This document shows positions 10,183-20,879 of a stretch of 64,000 bases of DNA, piece after piece (positions within the stretch are counted from its first letter, which is position 1; each line of letters starts with the position of its first letter). The DNA comes from Salinivibrio sharmensis (GTDB lineage Bacteria > Pseudomonadota > Gammaproteobacteria > Enterobacterales > Vibrionaceae): positions 324,241 through 388,240 of the forward strand of contig NZ_MUFC01000001.1 in assembly GCF_001995985.1 (NCBI RefSeq). Direction: 5' to 3'. Made by a program: the position numbers and the translations under genes. Under the pieces are notes generated by a model. That model made no database searches and was not told the DNA's origin. It was given only the letters and a program-made list of their open reading frames with translations.

Positions 10183-10761
10183 ATGTTACGTCGTTCTCAT
10201 CGCTGGTTTGCATTGGTCATCGTCGCACTGACGGCATTGACCGGTTGTGCGACCAGCTCACAGCAAGACCAGGTGCGCCAAGCCAACCTCGCGCGCGAAC
10301 AGTTTAAGCAGTACCCACAAACCCAACCTTTTTTCGATAACGCCTACGGCTATGCCGTCTTTCCTTCTGTCGGCAAAGGGGGTTTTTGGGTAGGCGGTGC
10401 CTATGGTAAAGGCGTCGTATATCGTCAAGGCTCCCCAGTGAGTGCCGCAGAGCTCAAACAGGTCTCGGTCGGGCTGACCTTTGGTGGTCAAGCGTTCAGT
10501 GAAATTGTCTTCTTTAAAGATAAAACCGCGTATGACCGCTTTATGCAAGGGCAAGTGGAACTCGGCGCGCAAGCGTCAGCCACCGCATTAACAGAAGGGG
10601 CGTCAGCACAAACCGGCACCTCTGGCACTTCAGCCTCCGCCAGTAACCGTCAATCGCGGGCTTACTACGTAAATGGGCTCACGGTGTTTACCCACGCCAA
10701 AGGGGGGTTAATGGTTGAAGCAGCGCTGGCTGGACAACAGTTCTCCCCAGCTAGCTGGTAG
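10183..10761 (+). CDS. SYLF/YSC84-domain lipoprotein
   Basis: A 192-aa predicted lipoprotein. A signal peptide ends in the lipobox LTGC (Cys at about residue 22), followed by a lipid-binding SYLF (Ysc84) domain containing NAYGYAVFPSVGKGGFWVGG and YVNGLTVFTHAKGGLMVEA. A Ser/Thr/Ala-rich low-complexity stretch near 135-155 interrupts the domain and looks like a loop. AAGGAG precedes the ATG. In eukaryotes SYLF domains bind phosphoinositides; the bacterial role is unknown. It is probably periplasmic or outer-membrane attached. A terminator follows, so it is monocistronic or the end of the lnt transcript. Confidence 0.88.
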   Translation: MLRRSHRWFALVIVALTALTGCATSSQQDQVRQANLAREQFKQYPQTQPFFDNAYGYAVFPSVGKGGFWVGGAYGKGVVYRQGSPVSAAELKQVSVGLTFGGQAFSEIVFFKDKTAYDRFMQGQVELGAQASATALTEGASAQTGTSGTSASASNRQSRAYYVNGLTVFTHAKGGLMVEAALAGQQFSPASW

Positions 10762-10822
10762 TTGCTGACGGGGACGGAGAATAAAAGCTGTCAACGTATT
10801 TCAGGACGGGACAGCCCCATCA

Positions 10823-10855
10823 AAAATGGCTAGCCGTGTAGGCTAGCCATTTTAG
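10823..10855. terminator. bidirectional terminator between convergent genes
   Basis: A perfect 13-bp stem (AAAATGGCTAGCC with GGCTAGCCATTTT) closes the loop GTGTA, with A/T flanks on both sides. It can serve both the SYLF gene and the convergent DUF2066 gene. Confidence 0.85.
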
Positions 10856-10875
10856 CTTGGGTAATTGCTTAAACG

Positions 10876-12048
10876 TTATGGCTGCCAGACGAACCATAGA
10901 CGCTTCTCCGCCGACGGTTGTGGCTCAGGAGCAGCCGTTTGTGTGCTGTCGCTAACCGCCTGGACCGCCGTCTCGTCACCTTGTTCAAGGTCTGCATCTG
11001 GCTGCGCGGTATTTTCCTTCTTGCTAGCTGCTTGTGATGTGCTTGCGGTATAAGCCTCTTGCTCCTGCGTGGTCATCAACCGCACTTCTCGGTTGGCCGT
11101 CAACTCTTTAACCAGCGCTTGCTGAGAGGCTGCCAGTCGCGCATCAAATACCAGAGTATGGTCATTCAGTTCACGTAAATGCACACCTTGTATCGCATTA
11201 AGTGCTGCCAAGGTTTTCTCGAGTGCGACATAATCATCTCCGTTCTCAATACCGCCGACCGCAATAACCACAGACGCGCTGTCTTCGCTTTGATCAAGGA
11301 TGACGCCGGTTTGCTCCGCGTAATAGTCGGCCAATGAGTGAATCATTGCAGTGGCATCGCTTGCCTGCCCACGGGTTTGATTGGTTTGCATTTGGTTTGC
11401 ATCAGGGAAAAGCTGCCAGCGAATACCTTGCTCGGTCAGTTTGGCAATCACAATGCCGTCTGGCTGGTAACGCTCACTGGCTTGCTCAACAGGCTGAATA
11501 AACCCACCCCACAAATCACTGCTCGAAATCGCCATCAAGTCATCAAAATCGCCTACAGGAATGAGCACAGGCAATCCGCGCAATGCCGCTGCCTCACGCA
11601 GCTTATCTATCACTGGGCGCTCACTTTGCTCCCAAATAATTTGCCGTTCGACACCGCGGTCATCCACCAGCCACACCAGCACAGACGGGCGTGGGCTTCC
11701 CCACAAAGGGAGCCCTGCTTTGCGCAGTATTTCGCGCACCTGTTGGCTATCAAATCCGACTTCTAACGTGCGCTGTGTCGCGCCATCCGCCCCTTGATCA
11801 CGCTCACCGTAACCGAGTTGGGTGATCAAGCTATCTACCTCTTGCTGCGCTTGTTTCACCGCTGGGTTGTTTGACAGGTTTCGCTTGCCGGACACCTTGG
11901 TCAGTACGGCACTTAACCCTTGTTTTTTTGCCGCTTGTTGGGACGTTTGCGCGCCATTATCAAGCGGAATGCTGGCGTGATAAAGGTCGTTTGCCAGCGC
12001 GCTAGGCAACCATAAACAGGCAATGAAGGCCAACACAAATCGATTCAT
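10876..12048 (-). CDS. DUF2066 domain-containing secreted protein
   Basis: A 390-aa protein with a cleavable signal peptide (MNRFVLAFIACLWLPSALA), so probably periplasmic. The body matches the DUF2066 family of gammaproteobacteria (conserved LTKVSGKRNLSNNP and GLPLWGSPRPSVLVWL). The last 60 residues are a low-complexity acidic and Gln/Ser-rich tail. No enzymatic motif is visible and the function is unknown. I start at the ATG at 12048, which has GGAAAG upstream and begins the signal peptide; the frame is open 21 codons further but without signal character. It is divergent from uraA. Confidence 0.85.
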   Translation of the reverse strand: MNRFVLAFIACLWLPSALANDLYHASIPLDNGAQTSQQAAKKQGLSAVLTKVSGKRNLSNNPAVKQAQQEVDSLITQLGYGERDQGADGATQRTLEVGFDSQQVREILRKAGLPLWGSPRPSVLVWLVDDRGVERQIIWEQSERPVIDKLREAAALRGLPVLIPVGDFDDLMAISSSDLWGGFIQPVEQASERYQPDGIVIAKLTEQGIRWQLFPDANQMQTNQTRGQASDATAMIHSLADYYAEQTGVILDQSEDSASVVIAVGGIENGDDYVALEKTLAALNAIQGVHLRELNDHTLVFDARLAASQQALVKELTANREVRLMTTQEQEAYTASTSQAASKKENTAQPDADLEQGDETAVQAVSDSTQTAAPEPQPSAEKRLWFVWQP

Positions 12049-12305
12049 AGTCTTTCCACATGGATAAATGGGAGTCCAGCGATCATAAGCTGACAGCTCT
12101 AGGTTCAGCAATCCTTAATGGCAAAAAAGATAACGCGGACGCGATAAAGTCGCTGTCTCCTCGTCCACTGCCCGCGTCCCCTACAAAAGCCGATATCGAT
12201 AACGCACAAGTCTGTTCCCTTGCCTTAGTGATGAAATCCGTTACATCATTTATTTGCTAACGATCTCACATTTAGAAACATGACAGGAATCACAGAAACG
12301 CTTTG

Positions 12306-12341
12306 TGCTAGCATTGCGCGATTTTTTTCGGAGGTGAGATC
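12306..12341 (+). promoter_or_regulatory. uraA promoter with G-A-T7 initially transcribed region (probable UTP-sensitive start)
   Basis: An extended -10, TGCTAGCAT (12306-12314), is followed by TGCGCG and then A at 12321 and seven T at 12322-12328. Counting the last -10 base as -7, A12321 is +1 and G12320 the alternative start. E. coli upp-uraA and codBA begin with G-A-T(n) in the same place, and their expression is set by UTP through reiterative addition of U. No good -35 is visible, which the extended -10 may offset. The strong Shine-Dalgarno GGAGGTGA (12330-12337) follows directly. The sequence match is seen; regulation by UTP is inference. Confidence 0.65.
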
Positions 12342-13592
12342 ATGATGCAAGTTTTACAAGGGGCACAAATGCTGTTCGTCGCATTTGGAGCCTTGGTGTT
12401 AGTGCCGCTGTTAACCGGGCTCGATCCCAACGTCGCACTCTTTGGTGCCGGAATAGGTACCCTAATCTTTCAAGTTATTACCCGCCGCTCTGTTCCTATT
12501 TTTCTCGCCTCTTCTTTTGCCTTTATTGCTCCCATTCTTTACGGCGTTAACAACTTCGGTATTCCTGCCACCATGGGTGGACTGATGGCCGCCGGGGTTA
12601 TCTACCTCATCATGGGTGCCATTATTCGCGTGAAAGGCGTAGACATTATTCACAAATTACTTCCTCCCGTGGTGGTCGGCCCTGTGATTATGGTGATTGG
12701 ACTTGGCCTGGCACCCACCGCCGTCAATATGGCGCTGGGAAAAAGTGGCGACGGCAGCGAGCAACTCATCGCTGGGGATATCGCTATCTGGATCGCTTTA
12801 CTGTCACTGCTAACCACCATTGCGGTCAGTGTCTTTGCCAAGGGCTTTTTCAAACTGGTTCCCATTATGGCCGGTATTGCGGTTGGCTATGTGGCAAGCC
12901 TGGTGATGGGAATTGTCGACTTTACCCAGGTGGCCAATGCCAGCTGGTTGATGATGCCTGCCTTTACCTTGCCAGAATTTAACATCAACGCCATTTTATT
13001 TATGATCCCCGTGGCCATTGCGCCCGCGGTGGAGCATGTGGGCGATATGCTGGCAATTTCCAATGTCACCCGTAAAGACTACCTTAAAAAGCCCGGTCTG
13101 CACCGCACCATGGCAGGTGACGGCGCGGCGACGATCGCCGCCTCCATGTTTGGTGCTCCGCCGAATACGACTTACAGTGAAGTCACCGGCGCGGTGATGC
13201 TCACCAAAGCATTTAACCCTAAAATTATGACCTACGCGGCGATCACCGCCATTGTGCTGGCGTTTGTGGGTAAACTGGGAGCACTGCTACTGACCATTCC
13301 TTTGCCGGTGATGGGCGGCATTATGATCCTACTATTTGGCTCTATCGCCACTGTGGGTCTTAATACCTTGATTCGCAATCAAGTAGACCTTCACGACTCG
13401 CGCAACCTTGCGATTGTCGGCGTCACCTTGGTCTTTGGGATCGGAGGGATGGCCTTTGGCATTGGCGATTTCAGCTTACAAGGCATCAGTTTATGTGGCT
13501 TGGTCGCCATCGTGCTTAATTTGGTGCTACCTCGTCAAATGGGCGAAAACCACATCGTTGATAGCGCGCAGATGGAAGAAGAGTCGCATTAA
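12342..13592 (+). CDS. uraA: uracil:proton symporter UraA (NCS2 family)
   Basis: Inner-membrane uracil permease, 416 aa, with about 14 hydrophobic segments. Family landmarks are FAFIAPI near residue 60, AIAPAVEHVGDM near 230 (the Glu that binds uracil) and FGAPPNTTYSEVTGAV near 270. The N-terminus is shorter than in E. coli UraA and starts almost directly in the first helix. Two adjacent ATGs (12342 and 12345) are possible; the second is better spaced from the Shine-Dalgarno. No upp gene is next to it, unlike E. coli. A terminator follows. Confidence 0.93.
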   Translation: MMQVLQGAQMLFVAFGALVLVPLLTGLDPNVALFGAGIGTLIFQVITRRSVPIFLASSFAFIAPILYGVNNFGIPATMGGLMAAGVIYLIMGAIIRVKGVDIIHKLLPPVVVGPVIMVIGLGLAPTAVNMALGKSGDGSEQLIAGDIAIWIALLSLLTTIAVSVFAKGFFKLVPIMAGIAVGYVASLVMGIVDFTQVANASWLMMPAFTLPEFNINAILFMIPVAIAPAVEHVGDMLAISNVTRKDYLKKPGLHRTMAGDGAATIAASMFGAPPNTTYSEVTGAVMLTKAFNPKIMTYAAITAIVLAFVGKLGALLLTIPLPVMGGIMILLFGSIATVGLNTLIRNQVDLHDSRNLAIVGVTLVFGIGGMAFGIGDFSLQGISLCGLVAIVLNLVLPRQMGENHIVDSAQMEEESH

Positions 13593-13610
13593 GACAGGCG
13601 ATGACAAACT

Positions 13611-13638
13611 AAAAAAGGGCGCCGCAGCGCCCTTTTTT
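13611..13638. terminator. bidirectional terminator between uraA and gltX
   Basis: GGGCGC/GCGCCC with a CGCA loop is flanked by A6 and T6, symmetrical on both strands, and sits between two convergent genes. Confidence 0.92.
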
Positions 13639-13665
13639 GATTGTGCCGTGGTATGTCCACGCTCG

Positions 13666-15090
13666 TTAGCTTTGTGCAGCACGCGCTTCAACCACTTTGA
13701 TGGCTTGTTCGATACGCGCCACCACGCGATCTTTACCGATAAGGTGCATCACCGCATCCACCGAGGGTGATTGACCACCGCCAGTGACTGCAACACGCAA
13801 TGGCATACCGACTTTACCCATACCCACGTCTAGCTCTGCACAGGTATCCGCAATCACCGCTTTCAGAGCATCAACCGTCCACTCGTCCAGCGCTTCAATC
13901 TTGCCTTTTGCCACTTGCAGTGGTTCAAGCGCGACTGGACGAAGGTGTTTCTTGGCGGCGGTTGCCTCAATCTCATCAAAGTCTTGATAGAAATAACGGC
14001 TTTGCTCGGCCAGCTCAACCAGGGTGTCACAACGCTCACCCACCAGCTGGATAACCTGGGTCAAAGCAGGTCCTGTCGAGGCATCAATGCCTTGCTGATC
14101 CAGGTGCCATTGCAAGTGTGACGCGACCTCAGCTGGATCACCGTTTTTGATGTAATGGTTGTTCAGCCAACGCAATTTTTCCGTGTTAAAGGCAGAGGCT
14201 GACTTACTGATCGCTTCTAGGGAGAAGAAATCAATCATTTCTTCCATCGAGAAGATTTCTTGGTCGCCGTGAGACCAGCCCAGACGCACTAAGTAGTTAC
14301 GCAGTGCTTGTGGCAAGAAACCTTGGTCGCGGTATTGCATGACGCTCACCGCACCATGACGTTTAGACAGCTTGGCACCATCATCGCCAAGGATCATCGA
14401 GCAGTGAGCAAACTCAGGGACAGGCGCGCCCAGTGCTTCATAAATGTTAATCTGACGCGGGGTGTTGTTAATGTGGTCTTCCCCACGCACCACTTGGGTG
14501 ATCCCCATATCCCAATCATCAACCACTACACAGAAGTTGTAGGTTGGGCTTCCGTCGGTACGGCGGATGATCAAGTCATCCAGTTCACTGTTCGCAATTT
14601 CAATCCGGCCGCGGATCTTATCGTCAAACACCACCTTGCCCTCTTTGGGGTTGCGGAAGCGAATGACGTGTGGGTCGTCAGCGTTTGCTTGGCTGTTGGC
14701 CGCAATCACCTTGGGATGATTGGCATCGTAGCGTGCTTTCAAGCCATTCGCTTTTTGCTCTTCACGAATTTCTTCTAGCAGCTCTTTGGGGGCATAACAC
14801 TTGTAGGCTTTGTCTTCTGCCAACAGCTGATCAACGAGCTCATTGTAACGATCAAAGCGTTTCGTTTGGTAGTACGGCCCTTCATCCCAGTTTAAGCCAA
14901 GCCATTCCATGCCCTCTAAAATGGCATCAATCGCTTCTTGGGTTGAACGTTCGATATCTGTATCTTCAATACGCAATACAAATTGACCACCTTGGCTGCG
15001 TGCTGCCAGCCAAGAATAAAGTGCGGTACGCGCGCCACCAACATGCAAAAAGCCGGTTGGGCTGGGGGCAAAGCGGGTTTTAATCGTCAT
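13666..15090 (-). CDS. gltX: glutamyl-tRNA synthetase
   Basis: Class I aminoacyl-tRNA synthetase charging tRNA-Glu, 474 aa. The HIGH-type motif is [14 protein letters not shown] (residues 9-22) and the KMSKS-type motif is AKLSKRHG near 237. The Rossmann catalytic domain is followed by the all-helical anticodon-binding half. Full length argues against the short GluQ paralogue. The upstream spacer to ligA is 167 bp and carries nested palindromes, so it may be transcribed separately. Confidence 0.97.
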   Translation of the reverse strand: MTIKTRFAPSPTGFLHVGGARTALYSWLAARSQGGQFVLRIEDTDIERSTQEAIDAILEGMEWLGLNWDEGPYYQTKRFDRYNELVDQLLAEDKAYKCYAPKELLEEIREEQKANGLKARYDANHPKVIAANSQANADDPHVIRFRNPKEGKVVFDDKIRGRIEIANSELDDLIIRRTDGSPTYNFCVVVDDWDMGITQVVRGEDHINNTPRQINIYEALGAPVPEFAHCSMILGDDGAKLSKRHGAVSVMQYRDQGFLPQALRNYLVRLGWSHGDQEIFSMEEMIDFFSLEAISKSASAFNTEKLRWLNNHYIKNGDPAEVASHLQWHLDQQGIDASTGPALTQVIQLVGERCDTLVELAEQSRYFYQDFDEIEATAAKKHLRPVALEPLQVAKGKIEALDEWTVDALKAVIADTCAELDVGMGKVGMPLRVAVTGGGQSPSVDAVMHLIGKDRVVARIEQAIKVVEARAAQS

Positions 15091-15162
15091 TAGGATCCCT
15101 ATCCCAGTGCTGAGAATAATATGTAACGGTTAGTTTACCAGTACAGGTAAATTCCACAATCC

Positions 15163-15189
15163 GGCCATGTCCAGACATGGAACATGGCC
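15163..15189 (-). repeat. nested, mutually exclusive palindromes between ligA and gltX
   Basis: GGCCATGT (15163-15170) pairs with ACATGGCC (15182-15189). Within it, CCATGTC (15165-15171) pairs with GACATGG (15174-15180) around a 2-base gap. The two foldings share bases and cannot coexist. No T-run follows in either direction. It lies about 75-100 bp upstream of gltX. Confidence 0.6.
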
Positions 15190-15257
15190 CTATAAACTAT
15201 TGCGCGTGCGCGAGATGATTCGCTCGAGTGGCTCGGCACACAACGTGATGGGTAACG

Positions 15258-17324
<2,067 letters not shown>

Positions 17325-17328
17325 TCAC

Positions 17329-17356
17329 AGACAGCGGGAGCCATGTCCCGCTGTCT
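17329..17356 (-). other. 11-bp perfect hairpin between zipA and ligA
   Basis: AGACAGCGGGA pairs with TCCCGCTGTCT around the loop GCCATG. No T-run follows toward ligA, so read-through is likely. It may act as an mRNA stability element or a processing site that separates zipA and ligA expression. Confidence 0.6.
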
Positions 17357-17384
17357 GCTTAAACCATAGTCGCGTGCAGGCAGG

Positions 17385-18344
17385 CTATTTGACCATAAAG
17401 GCTTTAACGCGCTCGCGATATTCATCCAATCGTGACGGAGTCATCATGGTGCGTGCGTCATCCAGCACTAAGCCGCCCAATTCATCCGCGATTTGCTGGG
17501 CCGTTTGTAGCATGAGTTTGAAGTTTTGCTCAGGCTCACCGTAACACGGCAAGGTCATAAAAAAGCTGATGCCCGGTGTTTCAAAGCTTTCACTATGGCT
17601 GACATCGAAGGTACCGGGTTTGACCATATTCGCGACACTGAACAACACTTTCCCGCTACCAGACAAGTCAGAATTGCGGTGATAAATGCCCATATCGCCA
17701 AAACGGAGGCCGTACTGTTCCAGAGTAGGAATAAGCTCAAGCCCAGTGAAAACTTGGTTATTGTTCGCATGAACATGTAACACCAGCACTTCGGTATCAT
17801 CAGCCGGGGCTTCATCCTGTTGCTGCTCGCCCGTGTCTTGCGAGTCTGTTTGCAAAGGCGCATCAGCATCAACAGCTTCACTGGCGGGTGCGTGTGGCGC
17901 TGGCTCGTCAGTCTCTTCGGCATGTGAATATACAGGCGCTGGCTCATCGCTCTCTACATCCTCAGAACTCGACGTTGTGGTAGAGAAAGAGGGCTCATCA
18001 TCCGTCGCCGACATGGAGGGATAGACCGATTCCTGCGGCTCAGAGGCCGTCTCAGTTTGGCCTGCAAATAAAGGATCCACATCAGGTTTCTCGCCAAAGC
18101 TCATCGCAGGCTCTTGGCGCGCAGGCTTGTCGCTCTCACTTTTCGCGCGACTGACGACCCTGACTGCGCCAATACCATCTTGGTCAAACTTTTGATCGTC
18201 ACTGTCATCATCAAGCTTTCCCAGCGGCTTTTCGCCAAACTTGGTCGTCTTTTCTTTCTTGTTTGTCCAGAGGCCATGCAAAAGCAAAGCTGCGATTGCT
18301 AGTGCTCCCAACACAATCAGTACAAGGCGCAATTCCTGCATCAT
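17385..18344 (-). CDS. zipA: cell division protein ZipA
   Basis: Inner-membrane anchor that tethers FtsZ at the division septum. It has an N-terminal transmembrane helix (about residues 5-25, LRLVLIVLGALAIAALLLHG) followed by a basic patch NKKEK, a long acidic Ser/Pro/Glu-rich linker (about 40-180), and a C-terminal FtsZ-binding domain (about 185-319) starting VLVLHVHANNNQVF. It is 319 aa, within the family range. Two ATGs occur at the start (M-M-Q), as in E. coli. It is divergent from cysZ. Confidence 0.96.
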   Translation of the reverse strand: MMQELRLVLIVLGALAIAALLLHGLWTNKKEKTTKFGEKPLGKLDDDSDDQKFDQDGIGAVRVVSRAKSESDKPARQEPAMSFGEKPDVDPLFAGQTETASEPQESVYPSMSATDDEPSFSTTTSSSEDVESDEPAPVYSHAEETDEPAPHAPASEAVDADAPLQTDSQDTGEQQQDEAPADDTEVLVLHVHANNNQVFTGLELIPTLEQYGLRFGDMGIYHRNSDLSGSGKVLFSVANMVKPGTFDVSHSESFETPGISFFMTLPCYGEPEQNFKLMLQTAQQIADELGGLVLDDARTMMTPSRLDEYRERVKAFMVK

Positions 18345-18455
18345 CGATTCTCAAATCTATCTATGTTCAGCGTTTTGATTAGCTTATGTCACAACGCCAA
18401 CCAGTTTGCAAAGGGTAGCGCGATCATAAGCGGGGCCTGTTGGCTGACGCAATGC

Positions 18456-18603
18456 GTTAATGGTCAACTTAGTTAACTGTATCAAAAGTTGGGGACAATT
18501 TAACGAATAGCGACACACAAATCGTTAAACTTTATCATTATTAGGCCGTTGTCATCCCAGCGATTCCCCCCGTAATATAGCGCACATCGTTAATTTTGTA
18601 TCA
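18456..18603. repeat. cluster of GTTAA motifs in the zipA-cysZ spacer
   Basis: The 309-bp divergent spacer holds five GTTAA/TTAAC motifs: 18456, 18472, 18500, 18524 and 18599. Two are identical 8-mers ATCGTTAA (18521-18528 and 18596-18603). TTTAACGA (18499-18506) and TCGTTAAA (18522-18529) form an inverted repeat with a 15-bp spacer. One motif lies upstream of the likely cysZ promoter and one just downstream of its start. They may be operator sites; no regulator can be named. Confidence 0.45.
18549..18578 (+). promoter_or_regulatory. candidate cysZ promoter
   Basis: TTGTCA (18549-18554, five of six) and TAATAT (18573-18578, four of six) are 18 bp apart. The start would be near 18585, leaving a leader of about 70 bases. 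Confidence 0.5.
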
Positions 18604-18653
18604 ACCGCTTGCGTGCGGCTTGTTGTGACCAACATTGTTATCAAGGAGATATC

Positions 18654-19412
18654 ATGGCGAATTATGCTCGCCCCCGTCCTCAAAGTGGCGCTGGCTACTT
18701 GTTCCAGGGTTTTTCATTGATGATGGCACCCGGCTTACGCCGCTTTGTGATCATTCCTATTTTGATCAATGTGTTGCTGCTGGGCGGCGCCTTCCTTTAC
18801 CTACTGTCACAGTTTGGTGATTGGATAGACCATTGGATGGCGAGCCTACCCGAATGGCTCTCTTGGCTTTCATTTCTCATATGGCCTTTAGTCGTCGTGG
18901 CGATCCTTGTGGTGTTCTCCTACGTGTTTAGCACGTTGGCTAACTGGATAGCGGCGCCGTTCAATGGCCTGTTGGCCGAACATGTGGAAGCCAAGCTGTC
19001 AGGAACGCGGGCACCGGATGATGGCTTGGCTGGCATCGTTAAAGATATCCCGCGGGTGATGAAACGAGAATGGCAAAAGCTCGCTTACTACATCCCCAGA
19101 GCACTCGGCTTTTTGTTGCTACTTTGGATACCCGCAATCGGACAAACCGTGGGGCCTGTGATCTGGTTTTTGTTTAGCGCGTGGATGATGGCGATTCAAT
19201 ACTGTGATTACCCGTTCGATAATCACAAGGTGTCGTTTCCCGCCATGCGCCAGACCTTAAACCAACAACGTGGCGCATCGCTAAGCTTTGGTGCAATAGT
19301 TATGCTATTTACTATGACGCCGTTGCTTAACCTGCTGGTGATGCCTGCAGCAGTATGTGGCGCAACCGCCATGTGGGTGGATAATCACAAAGCCTCATTG
19401 GGGCGTAATTAG
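18654..19412 (+). CDS. cysZ: sulfate transporter CysZ
   Basis: Inner-membrane protein that imports sulfate for cysteine synthesis. It is 252 aa (E. coli 253). Hydrophobic segments lie near 30-50, 70-105, 150-185 and 205-235. The conserved N-terminal [21 protein letters not shown] and [12 protein letters not shown] are family marks. I start at the ATG at 18654 with AAGGAGAT just upstream; an upstream in-frame start at 18609 lacks family similarity. cysK follows after a terminator, so the two sulfur genes are probably co-regulated but separately transcribed. Confidence 0.95.
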   Translation: MANYARPRPQSGAGYLFQGFSLMMAPGLRRFVIIPILINVLLLGGAFLYLLSQFGDWIDHWMASLPEWLSWLSFLIWPLVVVAILVVFSYVFSTLANWIAAPFNGLLAEHVEAKLSGTRAPDDGLAGIVKDIPRVMKREWQKLAYYIPRALGFLLLLWIPAIGQTVGPVIWFLFSAWMMAIQYCDYPFDNHKVSFPAMRQTLNQQRGASLSFGAIVMLFTMTPLLNLLVMPAAVCGATAMWVDNHKASLGRN

Positions 19413-19439
19413 CCTGTTTAGCCGGGAATGTTCTACGCT

Positions 19440-19469
19440 AAAGCTCACATCGACGATGTGGGCTTTTTT
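19440..19469 (+). terminator. Rho-independent terminator of cysZ
   Basis: AAGCTCACATC pairs with GATGTGGGCTT around GAC, followed by T6. Confidence 0.88.
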
Positions 19470-19472
19470 CGG

Positions 19473-19514
19473 TTAACCAATCAGTTATTGGTTAATGTCA
19501 CAATAAGATATAAC
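19473..19514 (+). promoter_or_regulatory. cysK upstream region: inverted repeat and -10
   Basis: A 9-bp perfect inverted repeat, TTAACCAAT (19473-19481) and ATTGGTTAA (19487-19495), with a 5-bp spacer, lies just upstream of a good -10 TATAAC (19509-19514). No consensus -35 is present at 17 bp. A weak -35 with an adjacent operator fits an activator-dependent promoter. In E. coli cysK is activated by CysB; assigning this repeat to CysB would be inference. Confidence 0.5.
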
Positions 19515-19592
19515 CAACCGATCCTTTCAAAACCAAGCAGCAGAGATATGCTTGGAGTGTTATTAAAATCGGTGTCATGAAGGAACGATACA

Positions 19593-20561
19593 ATGGGCAA
19601 GATTTACGAAGATAATACACAAACCATCGGAAATACACCGCTAGTTCGCCTGAACCGCGTGGCTAAACCAAACGTGTTGGCCAAAGTTGAGGCACGCAAC
19701 CCAAGCTTCAGTGTTAAGTGCCGTATCGGTGCCAACATGATTTGGGATGCAGAGAAAAAAGGCACCCTCAAACCCGGTATCGAATTGATTGAGCCTACCA
19801 GTGGTAACACAGGGATCGCACTCGCCTATGTCGCAGCGGCACGTGGTTATAAGCTGACCCTCACCATGCCGGAGTCTATGAGCCTTGAGCGCCGTAAGCT
19901 GCTTAAAGCCATGGGCGCGAAGCTAGTGCTCACTGAAGCACCAAAAGGCATGAAAGGCGCGATTGCCAAAGCCGAAGAAATCATGGCGGCAGAGCCAGGC
20001 AAATATCTGATGCTGCAACAATTCGACAACCCAGCCAACCCTGAAATCCATGAAAAGACCACAGGGCCTGAAATCTGGGAAGACACTGACGGTGAAATCG
20101 ATGTGTTTGTTGCCGGTGTTGGCACAGGTGGTACCCTAACCGGTGTTAGCCGCTACATCAAAAACACCCAAGGCAAAGCCATCACCACAGTGGCGGTCGA
20201 ACCTGCCGAATCGCCAGTGATTGCACAAACGATCGCGGGTCAAGATGTGCAGCCTGCGCCTCACAAAATCCAAGGTATTGGCGCGGGTTTTGTGCCGAAG
20301 AACTTGGACGTGAAGCTTGTTGACCAAGTGGTCTCTGTCAGCTCAGACGAAGCGATTGCAATGGCTCGCCGTTTGATGGAAGAAGAAGGCATCTTGGGCG
20401 GGATTTCTTCAGGTGCAGCGGTGGTTGCGGCAAACAAAATTGCCGAGCTTCCCGAGTTTGCAAATAAGAAGATCGTCACAATTTTGCCAAGTGCAGCAGA
20501 GCGTTACCTTAGCTCACCACTGTTTGCTGGGATGTTCACCGAGCTGGAAACCGAGCAGTAA
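19593..20561 (+). CDS. cysK: cysteine synthase A (O-acetylserine sulfhydrylase)
   Basis: PLP enzyme making L-cysteine from O-acetylserine and sulfide. It is 322 aa. The PLP lysine is K42 in [14 protein letters not shown], the substrate loop is [11 protein letters not shown], and the phosphate-binding loop is [10 protein letters not shown]. The C-terminus ends in the usual [13 protein letters not shown] stretch. The CysK type, rather than CysM, is indicated by length, by the SVKCRIG active-site block and by the cysZ neighbour. AAGGAACG precedes the ATG. Confidence 0.97.
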   Translation: MGKIYEDNTQTIGNTPLVRLNRVAKPNVLAKVEARNPSFSVKCRIGANMIWDAEKKGTLKPGIELIEPTSGNTGIALAYVAAARGYKLTLTMPESMSLERRKLLKAMGAKLVLTEAPKGMKGAIAKAEEIMAAEPGKYLMLQQFDNPANPEIHEKTTGPEIWEDTDGEIDVFVAGVGTGGTLTGVSRYIKNTQGKAITTVAVEPAESPVIAQTIAGQDVQPAPHKIQGIGAGFVPKNLDVKLVDQVVSVSSDEAIAMARRLMEEEGILGGISSGAAVVAANKIAELPEFANKKIVTILPSAAERYLSSPLFAGMFTELETEQ

Positions 20562-20601
20562 CAGCAGGTTAGGCAATCAGCCTCCACCCCCCCCTATTCG
20601 C

Positions 20602-20626
20602 AAAGGCCCAAATTGGGCCTTTTTTG
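20602..20626 (+). terminator. Rho-independent terminator of cysK
   Basis: AAAGGCCCAA/TTGGGCCTTT stem followed by a T-run. Confidence 0.9.
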
Positions 20627-20745
20627 TTTGATTTTTATATTAAGCTTTAGTAAAACACGTCTGCCTTTTTTATTTTCCGCATCAAAATAAAAGCCCTCGC
20701 GCCTAATGAGTGGAAGGTCAAAAATGGCAAAAAGATGACACGAAA

Positions 20746-20845
20746 TTGACATGGATTAAGCTATCAGGTCGATTTCTTGGTTAGGTTAGCGTCAACGGAT
20801 AGCGAAGTCGCCCGTTAGCGGTTAAGCTAACCTTATATTTAATAC
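20746..20845 (+). promoter_or_regulatory. ptsH upstream region: -35 and two-tier stem-loop
   Basis: The 318-bp gap before ptsH holds the cysK terminator, then a perfect -35 TTGACA (20746-20751) with only a poor -10 (TCGATT, 17 bp). Further on is a long inverted repeat: AGGTTAGC (20783-20790) with GCTAACCT (20826-20833), and inside it AACGG (20794-20798) with CCGTT (20812-20816). AT-rich sequence with possible -10 hexamers (TATATT 20834, TAATAC 20840) follows. The repeat may be a leader structure or an operator pair over a second promoter. Confidence 0.45.
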
Positions 20846-20879
20846 ATAGATTTAAAAAAATACAGAAACGGGGTGAATC

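Noticed and set aside
14308..14778. 156-aa open frame on the plus strand inside gltX
   Set aside because: It lies opposite a clear synthetase and has no recognisable domain.
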